A stretch of DNA of 36,092 bases from the NCBI GenBank assembly GCA_038818725.1, contig JAWAYL010000008.1, positions 1 to 36,092 of the forward strand, in the 5' to 3' direction. Below the pieces are notes generated by a model. The model worked only from the letters and a program-made list of their open reading frames with translations, ran no database searches and was not told the origin of the DNA. Source of the stretch: JACIWB01 sp038818725. GTDB lineage: Archaea > Thermoplasmatota > E2 > UBA202 > JdFR-43. Made by a program: the position numbers and the translations under genes. Of the stretch, positions 29,562-36,092 are shown piece by piece (the first letter of the stretch is position 1; each line of letters starts with the position of its first letter).

Positions 29562-32198
29562 ATGGACAATAAAGGAAGAATTCCATTTTCTTTGCTCGGC
29601 GTTTTTCTTTTAATAGCTTCTATATTTACTTCTTCAATTATTTCAAATTTGCAGAGGGAATATTCTTTAAAGCATGCTGAAACAATGGAATCGTCATCTT
29701 TAAAATATGCTCTACTAAATTTTGAACAAGAAATGGTGAGAATTTTAAGATATTCTGGGCTTGAAGCAATGAAAATTGTAGGTAGCAGCCCTGTATTTTA
29801 TCTACCAGCAAATGATGAAAAATTAGATTATGAAGCAGCAAGAAAGTATGGAGGAGAAAATCCCTTTTTCAGTTCCATCGACAAGGAAAAAATAATGGGT
29901 TATAACAAAAATTGGACAAGAGATTTAATGATTAAAAGTTTTAATGAATATCTAGAAGCAATATTTAAAAATGACAAATATAGGATTGGAAAATATGCAA
30001 TAAATATTATCGATTATCCATCATATGAGAATATAAGGTTAGAAGATATAAAAATGAATTTGAATAGAAGCATAGAATTTTTGTACATAAAGGATAAAGA
30101 ATATACAATTTACTGGAAAGCAATTGTTGATGGAATAAAAATAGAGGTGCATGATATTCAAGAGGATAAAAAATATCAAAAAGATTTGAGTATTGCTACA
30201 ATAATCCCTTCGCGCCTTCCTTTACTAATGGAATTAGTTATAGATTATGAAGATAATATAACTGGTGAATTTAAACCATTGATGAACTTCGTTACTTTTT
30301 TTGGAGGAGGTATTGCTGAATTAAGAGCATTGTTGCAATATAGTGGTTCGGGAATAAATAATATAGTGAGTAATAAATGGTTAATTCCTTTAACAAATCT
30401 AGGAATGATAATTATTCAATTTTTAATTTTTAACAGCGGAGATATTGTTTCCATAATTAAAACAGCTTTAAATTTAGGAAAATTATTTTTAGAAGAGCCT
30501 CAAGAATATTCTTCTTATGAACCATCAGAAGAAGATTTATTTAGAGAATATTATGAATTTGATACAAGTGATATCTATAATAAAGAAGTTTTTGATAAAA
30601 TAAAGTCGGGAAAAGGTGATCAAATAAATCCTGTTTTAAAAGTTGCTGAAGATTTACTATATGAGAGAAACTATGTTTATAAAAATAATTCTTATGAGAT
30701 AATTAGAAAAGAATATGAGGGATATGAAATCGAGAAAAATGGTAAAAAATATTTATTTAATGATACTTTTTCAGATAAAAGTTCAGCAAATACTGGCACT
30801 CTTGAAAAAATAGATGAAATAGTAAAAAATATTTATAATATAAATTTAAAAGGAGAAAAAATTGTAAATAGCTTCAGCGAGAGTTATGAAGGAGAAAGGA
30901 AGGGAATAAAAACAGGAGAGGAAGATTGGATTAAAAATATAGAATGGATGGATAATAAATTAAATAAAGATGAATTGATTTCCCTTCCATATAGCGAAAA
31001 TGTAAAATTTAGTTTTAGCAGGAAGGAATATTACTGGGACAAAGAAAATAATGCATCTTATACTGTAATCCATCTTATAGAGGGAGAATTTCGATTCAGA
31101 ATCCCTGAAATAAAATCAGATATAAAGGATATATTTCATAACAAAACTTTAGATTGCAGAGGAGTAAATCACAAAGATGATAACCTTGAAACTGCTTTAA
31201 GGCTTTTTGTAAATGATTTTATAAATTTCAGAGATAGTTGCCTTGATGTTAAAAAACTAAATAAAAATAACGAGGTTTTTGAAAAAAATTATGAACTATA
31301 TGATAAAGTTGATGTTAGTTGGCTCACTAATAGAGGAGAAGTTTTTAAGGAATTGGAAAATATTTTAGATTTAATTGAAAAAGATAAGGAGGTATATGAA
31401 AGTAAAATGTTGGAAAATGTAGATGCTAACAATTTGCCAAATCTGAATTCAATAGAAGAGGAGAGAGAATTTTTGCTCCAAAAATTTATAGAGAATAAGA
31501 AAAAATATTACGATTATACAAAAAATTATTACAAAGAAGGAGATTTTTATAAAAGTGCAGGTGCAAAAGTTATTTCAGAAGGAGTGAGATGGTATTTAAA
31601 TAGCATAGAGGAAGAACTGAATAAGCAAATAAGTATAGAAAAAGATTTATATGAAAAGATCGATGAAAAATTGGAGGAAAAAAATCTTAGAAAAATAAAT
31701 TATGAAAATTTAAGAGATTTGAAAATAGATTTTTCATATATCAATATTGGACTAATGAATATGAAAATAGAAGGAGAATGGAATGAAATTATATCTGTTG
31801 CAGTAGATTGCGACCCTGATTTTCAAGAGAAAAATTTCAAAAACATCTGCATCTTCCCTTTAGGCTTGCCATTGCTGCCCACACCTCTTACACCCTGGAT
31901 TGTTACAATTAACTGTTGGTATGTGGAAATAAAAGGCTCACATAATCTTACTCTTGTTGACTCAAATGAAAGTATGGCAAATCAATTATTTGGACATGAA
32001 AGCCAGGTTTTAAAAAGGAAAAATGAGGAAGTGATTAACCCTATAAGCGAAAGCATCATAGGGTATAACAAAGAAGTGAATTTTTCATTTGTAACAATGT
32101 TTTTTGCAATAACTCCTCCTGCTTTACCAATTGCTGATTTTGCGCCACCGCCCCGCCCCTCCTGCCCATATTGCCCGATTGAGGAGAAAAATGAATAA
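29562..32198 (+). CDS. Giant pilin-like/membrane-anchored surface protein, 878 aa
   Basis: This 878-aa protein has a leader MDNKG, then RIPFSLLGVFLLIASIF and a continuing helix (7-28). A very large outer region follows: alpha/beta in its first 240 residues, a second hydrophobic stretch near 265-310, then a long helical, charged segment (about 330-720) with an embedded beta part. The C-terminus is hydrophobic and proline-rich, ending in APPPRPSCPYCPIEEKNE. GGAGGT precedes the ATG. Large proteins with one N-terminal pilin-type helix sit among small pilin-like genes in haloarchaeal pilus clusters, and this could be the counterpart, but I cannot confirm homology. It may be the tip or scaffold of the assembly. 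Confidence 0.75.
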   Translation: MDNKGRIPFSLLGVFLLIASIFTSSIISNLQREYSLKHAETMESSSLKYALLNFEQEMVRILRYSGLEAMKIVGSSPVFYLPANDEKLDYEAARKYGGENPFFSSIDKEKIMGYNKNWTRDLMIKSFNEYLEAIFKNDKYRIGKYAINIIDYPSYENIRLEDIKMNLNRSIEFLYIKDKEYTIYWKAIVDGIKIEVHDIQEDKKYQKDLSIATIIPSRLPLLMELVIDYEDNITGEFKPLMNFVTFFGGGIAELRALLQYSGSGINNIVSNKWLIPLTNLGMIIIQFLIFNSGDIVSIIKTALNLGKLFLEEPQEYSSYEPSEEDLFREYYEFDTSDIYNKEVFDKIKSGKGDQINPVLKVAEDLLYERNYVYKNNSYEIIRKEYEGYEIEKNGKKYLFNDTFSDKSSANTGTLEKIDEIVKNIYNINLKGEKIVNSFSESYEGERKGIKTGEEDWIKNIEWMDNKLNKDELISLPYSENVKFSFSRKEYYWDKENNASYTVIHLIEGEFRFRIPEIKSDIKDIFHNKTLDCRGVNHKDDNLETALRLFVNDFINFRDSCLDVKKLNKNNEVFEKNYELYDKVDVSWLTNRGEVFKELENILDLIEKDKEVYESKMLENVDANNLPNLNSIEEEREFLLQKFIENKKKYYDYTKNYYKEGDFYKSAGAKVISEGVRWYLNSIEEELNKQISIEKDLYEKIDEKLEEKNLRKINYENLRDLKIDFSYINIGLMNMKIEGEWNEIISVAVDCDPDFQEKNFKNICIFPLGLPLLPTPLTPWIVTINCWYVEIKGSHNLTLVDSNESMANQLFGHESQVLKRKNEEVINPISESIIGYNKEVNFSFVTMFFAITPPALPIADFAPPPRPSCPYCPIEEKNE

Positions 32199-32706
32199 GA
32201 AGGGTTTTACAATTCCAGTGAGAGTTGTTATAAGCCTAATTCTTGCATTTTTTATAGTTTCAATATTTTATTTATATTGGAGAAAAATTGAATTTGCAAA
32301 AGCGGAAGAAAATGTTAGAAAACAAATAGACGATATTTTATCTGAAATTGAGATAATGGTTGCAAGTGGAGATGCAAGAAAGATTTATAACCCATCTGAT
32401 TTAAGCGGTGATAAAAGAAAAATTGATTTAAATTTGCCAGAAAAAGTTGATTTTGTTTCATTTGGCTTTAATCCAGAAAAAGGAAGTAGCGAAGGGAATT
32501 GCATATTTTATAAAATAAAAGGTGGAAATGAGAGAGTGATATGGCTTGAAAATATATATTTCAGGAAAGGAGAATATGAAAATGGAAGATGGACTATAAG
32601 CAATGAAGGCTTTATGATAAAAAATGGAAAATATTCATTGATTTTTGAGCTTGTTGAAGATATAAGTGGAAAAAAATATGTTTTAATTTATCCTTCTTCT
32701 GAATGA
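32191..32706 (+). CDS. Pilin-like single-pass protein, last gene of cluster
   Basis: This 171-aa protein has a leader MNKKG, then FTIPVRV and a hydrophobic helix (12-30), followed by a helix FAKAEENVRKQIDDILSEIE and a beta-rich outer domain. The start at 32191 follows GAGGAGA closely and overlaps the end of the 878-aa gene by 8 nt; an in-frame upstream start at 32131 lies in the previous gene and lacks a leader. It is similar in layout to the gene at 27254-27664. Convergent to it, across a 125-bp gap, is the polymerase unit. Confidence 0.78.
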   Translation: MNKKGFTIPVRVVISLILAFFIVSIFYLYWRKIEFAKAEENVRKQIDDILSEIEIMVASGDARKIYNPSDLSGDKRKIDLNLPEKVDFVSFGFNPEKGSSEGNCIFYKIKGGNERVIWLENIYFRKGEYENGRWTISNEGFMIKNGKYSLIFELVEDISGKKYVLIYPSSE

Positions 32707-32831
32707 TGCTATCCTCCTTTCTTTTCCTTTTTAAAGGTGAGCAAGAGTTTCATAATAGAGAGGAAGGATGTTAAATTTAGGACAGCTCTTCCGAAAAGAG
32801 TAGAAAGACAAAACTCCCCAGGCGAGCCAAA

Positions 32832-32990
32832 TTAGAAGAGATAAAAGTTCAGCACTTTTTGTAGTGGGTTTGTAGCTCCAGTTTCTTTTATTTCATATTT
32901 ACCTCCGCTATTGGGATGCTCCCTAAATATTTCCGTTTCTCCTCCAGCCCTATGAAGAAAAGTTATCTTATTAATTTTTTCTCTATTCAT
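32832..32990 (-). CDS. Small 52-aa protein downstream of DNA polymerase
   Basis: This 52-aa ORF starts with the ATG at 32990, two bases after the polymerase stop codon (TAA-AA-ATG), and stops at a TAA. The residues look structured rather than low complexity: KITFLHRAGGETEIF, then EHPNSGGKYEIKETGA and a hydrophobic end VLNFYLF. No family is recognised. Translation would follow reinitiation after the polymerase, as no clear Shine-Dalgarno is seen. The frame stays open for about 40 further codons after the stop, so it might be a 3'-truncated longer gene. It is of interest because some archaeal PolB enzymes have small protein partners. Confidence 0.45.
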   Translation of the reverse strand: MNREKINKITFLHRAGGETEIFREHPNSGGKYEIKETGATNPLQKVLNFYLF

Positions 32991-32992
32991 TT

Positions 32993-35806
32993 TTACATCC
33001 ATTTATCAAGCCCGCTCTGATTTTTTTCACCAATGTTTGGCAGACCAAACGCACCTTCAATAAAATTTTTAATCATTTCTCTATACCATTCCATATCTAT
33101 TTCATTTCTATCTCTTAAAAGTTCTAGAGGATACATATAATGGATAGGCTTTAACCCACTTTTTGTTGGTTTTCTTATTCCTGGCAATGGTTTTTTTGTT
33201 ATAATAAATCTGAATTTTCTTCTTGTATTTATTTTTCCAATTAATTTTTCAAGAGCAGCTGAGCGCTCACCATAAACAGATAGAGAGCCATCTAAATTTG
33301 GTTTATATCTTTTATGTGGCTGAACTGATTGGACAAGAGAAAAAGCACTTATGTCAAAATTTTCAATATCAAGGCTTTTAATTTTCTCAATTGTAATATT
33401 TTTTATTGAATTTTTTACACTTTCTCTTGCTTTTTCCTCATCTTTCCAGCTCAGATTTTCCTTAATCACATTTATCATTATATCTTCAAGAATGATTCTT
33501 GCAATATCTGGCTTATCACTTCCCTTAAAATTGTTTCCTTTTGTTATCATCCTTACTTTATCATTTTCAACATCAAAAATTAAATAATTTTTATGCTTAA
33601 CAAATATCATTGCCTCATATTCTTCTGCCTCAAGTTCAAAACCATCGTAATTTAACTTTTTCCTCCATTTTTCATTGCATTCCTCTATAATTTCATAAGC
33701 TTTTGATGGGTTTAAAATCCAATCTTCTTTTCCATCTACTGCGCCTAAAGCTTTTCTCAATCTTTCAGATGCAGAGCGAGAGCATGCAACATATATACCA
33801 TCAGTATCTCCATAAACAACCCTGGCATTTCCTTGTTGAAGAGTTTTAAGAGTATCATATAAAATTTCCTGCCCTTTCGTTGTTATAAGCGCAGCCCCAA
33901 AAAGATTGAATTGCCTGCATGCCACCATCGGCGCAGAAAGGATGCCATGCGTGCCCGCATTCCTTGCTGCTTTTAATGATTGATACATCATTTGTAATCT
34001 CTTTTTTTCCTTCCCATCTTTTTCCTTCATCTCCTTCTTTATCTTTTTTATGAAGTCCATCATTCCTTTCATTGCAAGATTTATTACCCCTGGTTGCTTT
34101 GATATTTTTACCCCTATCAGAAATCCTTTATCAATAAACTCCTCTCCCCCTTCTTTATAAATAGGTTTTTTTGTAATTATAAATTTTTCAGGGACTCTTT
34201 TAAGCCATATCCATTCATCTGGTTTTTTATCTGCTATTGCAACAGTATCTGCGCCTGCATTTAAAGCTCTTAATATTGTTGGATACATTGCTCCAACATC
34301 AGCAACTATTACCTTAAACCAGGGAATGAAATGGCTTCTTGCATCTCTATCTGGCTTAATTGTCATCCCACCTGGAAAATGATATGCAATTTCACCGCTT
34401 TCATTACATATAAGAAAAGGATATTCAACCCAATCAGGCATTTCTTCACCATATTTAACAACCCTCATTATCTCCTTATTGGCTCCCTCCTTCCTTACTT
34501 TTTCTACAATTTCCTTTTTATTGCTTCCATAGCTTCCTATTTTTCTCGCGATATCATAAACCCTGCATAGAGGCGGCATTATCTTTTTATGATACCCTGC
34601 TCTTATCATCGCCATATAGTCCCACATTTTAACCGCCCCCGCGGGAAAAAGCAATTCAAAAGGCATACCTGTTGTAAATGCAAGTGGCAAACCCTGCTGA
34701 ATAAGGCTTAAAAAAATTCTTACCTCTTCTATAACATCCTGCTCATTATATTTCATTGTTTTTTCATCTAAACCCATTTCCTCAAGAGAAACAATTATTC
34801 TGTCTTTTATTCCAACACCTAAGAAATTTGCAACTCCTTCAAGACTAAAATCTTCTAAAGGATAAAATTTTCTTGCTGCCAGATAAGTATCGAAGCTTGA
34901 TGGATAGAATATTGAAATATCATTTGCGACGCCAAAATGAAATGATTGATCCCTTCTTGTATATTTATCAATAAAATTCTTGAAATTTTTTACTTCTTCA
35001 TCAGAAAGAATGCTTGATTTTTGCAATAAATTTTTTATTCTTGACTCTATCTGCAAGTTATCAAAGCCAAGAATATTATGTCCTGCTATTATATCTGATT
35101 TGCTTACAACATCACAAAATTTCAATAAATTTTTTATTTCTTCATTTTCATCATTTGCTATCATCTGCTCAATTTTTCCCTCATTTTCTGGCATATCAGT
35201 TATTTGGAAAAAGAAATCTTCATCTTGCAGATTGCTGTTTGAAATAAAAGAAATTTCAACACCCGAATACCCTATAATATCTATAGGAGCATCCTTTTCT
35301 CCATATTTTGTTATTTCTATATCATAGATAGTTACAGTGATTTTTTTCTCCTTTCCTTTTGTATCAAAAATCCAGAAACCCTGAGATGCTAAATCAGTTA
35401 AAACTCTTTCATGATAAGGTATATCGTGCTCTGCGGTATAAAAGCCGAGATTAAACAATTTATCACTTACTTCAGGCACATTAGAGGGATGGCTTACATA
35501 TACTTTCGCTATTTTTCTTTTCTTTTCAAAATCCCAGAAAGAATTGTATTCTTCTATCTCCCCAACTTTTTTTATTTTTTCATCTCCCTTAATTGTTTCT
35601 ATTAGCCTTTTCTTTTCCTCCTCAATATTTGAGTCGCTCGGGAAAATTAAAAGAAAATATGGAGTATGCATTTCACTAACTTTTTGAATTTTTCCTTGCC
35701 AATATATATAAGAAGGAGAGGCATTTATCAGCATATTATTATAAAAGGATGCCCTTATAACTTTTTGGATGGGATTGTTTCCCTCCAAAATAAATAACAA
35801 TTGCAC
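32993..35806 (-). CDS. polB: Family-B DNA polymerase with variant polymerase motifs
   Basis: This 937-aa protein has proofreading exonuclease motifs: Exo I YDIE (161-164), Exo II NILGFD (244-249) and Exo III YNEQD (353-357). Polymerase motif A is DVGAMYPTI with D503 (usual DxxSLYPSI). Motif B is KAARNAGTHGI from K612 (usual KxxxNSxYG). Motif C is YGDTDG with D667 and D669 (usual YGDTDS). The catalytic Asp residues are kept, so it is probably active. The KxY-like element KHKNY and C-terminal thumb region are present. The start is GTG at 35806, about 25 nt after an AT-rich TATA-like stretch. It is the replicative or repair PolB of this archaeon; a 52-aa ORF follows directly. Confidence 0.9.
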   Translation of the reverse strand: MQLLFILEGNNPIQKVIRASFYNNMLINASPSYIYWQGKIQKVSEMHTPYFLLIFPSDSNIEEEKKRLIETIKGDEKIKKVGEIEEYNSFWDFEKKRKIAKVYVSHPSNVPEVSDKLFNLGFYTAEHDIPYHERVLTDLASQGFWIFDTKGKEKKITVTIYDIEITKYGEKDAPIDIIGYSGVEISFISNSNLQDEDFFFQITDMPENEGKIEQMIANDENEEIKNLLKFCDVVSKSDIIAGHNILGFDNLQIESRIKNLLQKSSILSDEEVKNFKNFIDKYTRRDQSFHFGVANDISIFYPSSFDTYLAARKFYPLEDFSLEGVANFLGVGIKDRIIVSLEEMGLDEKTMKYNEQDVIEEVRIFLSLIQQGLPLAFTTGMPFELLFPAGAVKMWDYMAMIRAGYHKKIMPPLCRVYDIARKIGSYGSNKKEIVEKVRKEGANKEIMRVVKYGEEMPDWVEYPFLICNESGEIAYHFPGGMTIKPDRDARSHFIPWFKVIVADVGAMYPTILRALNAGADTVAIADKKPDEWIWLKRVPEKFIITKKPIYKEGGEEFIDKGFLIGVKISKQPGVINLAMKGMMDFIKKIKKEMKEKDGKEKKRLQMMYQSLKAARNAGTHGILSAPMVACRQFNLFGAALITTKGQEILYDTLKTLQQGNARVVYGDTDGIYVACSRSASERLRKALGAVDGKEDWILNPSKAYEIIEECNEKWRKKLNYDGFELEAEEYEAMIFVKHKNYLIFDVENDKVRMITKGNNFKGSDKPDIARIILEDIMINVIKENLSWKDEEKARESVKNSIKNITIEKIKSLDIENFDISAFSLVQSVQPHKRYKPNLDGSLSVYGERSAALEKLIGKINTRRKFRFIITKKPLPGIRKPTKSGLKPIHYMYPLELLRDRNEIDMEWYREMIKNFIEGAFGLPNIGEKNQSGLDKWM

Positions 35807-35896
35807 AAGTTTATCAGAAATTTATCTTAAAAAATAAAAGCGAAGATAGTCCTGTAACTGGAAAAAAAGAAACATGAAAAGGAAGAAAAAAATATC

Positions 35897-36092
35897 TTAT
35901 GATAAAATCAGCAGTTTTGTTTTAACCATGAAATTATTTTCAGCATCTCCTCTTTTTTCATTTGAAATAAAAAATAGATTTGTTTTGGCTTTTTCTTCAC
36001 CAAATTCATAATTGAAATAGCAAAAGGGTTTAGCATCTCTATATTCCATTAATTTCTTTATTCTATGTCTTTTCCATTGGTGCAATATATTT
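35897..36092 (-). CDS. Possible C-terminal end of a gene cut by the window edge
   Basis: The minus strand is open from the right edge to a stop at 35897 (about 65 codons). Within the window the only candidate start is a TTG at 36085, so this is more likely the 3' end of a longer gene. The residues include HQWKRHRIKKLMEYRD and a region FCYFNYEFGEEKAKTN. No family is recognised and it could be a chance frame. Confidence 0.3.
   Translation of the reverse strand, partial: NILHQWKRHRIKKLMEYRDAKPFCYFNYEFGEEKAKTNLFFISNEKRGDAENNFMVKTKLLILS

Noticed and set aside
32150..32190. CPYC at the end of the 878-aa protein as a glutaredoxin active site
   Set aside because: There is no thioredoxin-fold context; the motif is in a proline-rich tail at the extreme C-terminus.
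32707..32831. Gap between the pilin-like cluster and the 52-aa ORF considered as a terminator or RNA gene
   Set aside because: Only weak short pairings (for example CTCTTCCGAAAAGAG) are visible, without a convincing T-tract pattern or known RNA motif.

Overview
The window is from an AT-rich archaeal genome. The archaeal markers are SRP54, RNase P subunit Rnp4, MptE-type pterin diphosphokinase, a separate GMP synthase PP-loop subunit, an archaeal RecJ-like DHH protein, a UPF0147 protein, family-B DNA polymerase, two UbiA prenyltransferases and pilin-like class III leaders. TATA-like boxes sit about 25 nt upstream of many start codons, which implies leaderless mRNAs. A stand-alone lipoate ligase followed by a separate accessory domain resembles Thermoplasma. 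My best guess is a euryarchaeal, Thermoplasmata-related lineage, but this is inference. No CRISPR, insertion sequence or rRNA was seen.

Layout. 1-544: the 5' part of a secreted Glu/Asn/Gln-rich protein, divergent from a tight operon of response regulator, UbiA prenyltransferase and FAD-dependent desaturase-like enzyme (636-3341). 3331-5423: an unknown acidic protein, tRNA-Leu(UAG) and a tandemly duplicated winged-helix regulator. 5595-9727: ornithine carbamoyltransferase, pyrophosphatase, an ABC exporter pair and PRPP synthetase. 9755-13186: lipoate ligase pair, thioredoxin, two membrane or secreted proteins, a 67-aa conserved protein and UPF0147. 13277-18905: secreted caspase-like protease, the operon purE-guaAb-mptE, SRP54, a hexulose-phosphate synthase/RraA fusion and tRNA-Asn(GUU). 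18980-25635: a second UbiA enzyme (probable archaeal lipid synthesis), carbamate kinase, family 4 uracil-DNA glycosylase, Rnp4, aminotransferase, membrane-anchored FKBP and RecJ-like protein.

25922-32706 is the standout accessory region. Nine tightly packed co-directional genes are present, eight of which encode proteins with a short basic leader ending in Gly or Ala directly before one N-terminal hydrophobic helix. The ninth is a coiled-coil protein with two C-terminal membrane helices. This looks like a multi-pilin surface assembly, but no assembly ATPase, platform protein or prepilin peptidase lies in the window. It is followed, convergently, by a family-B DNA polymerase with altered motifs A, B and C and a previously easy-to-miss 52-aa ORF starting 2 nt after the polymerase stop codon.

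Genes link into a few themes. HPS-RraA, PRPP synthetase, PurE, GuaAb and MptE form a route from pentose phosphate through PRPP and purines to pterins. OTC and carbamate kinase share carbamoyl phosphate. Several exported proteins (protease, FKBP, 197-aa protein, pilin cluster, left-edge protein) suggest an elaborate, probably N-glycosylated, cell surface. The genome is very compact: seven of nine convergent protein-coding pairs overlap at their 3' ends, and both tRNA genes overlap protein-coding genes.
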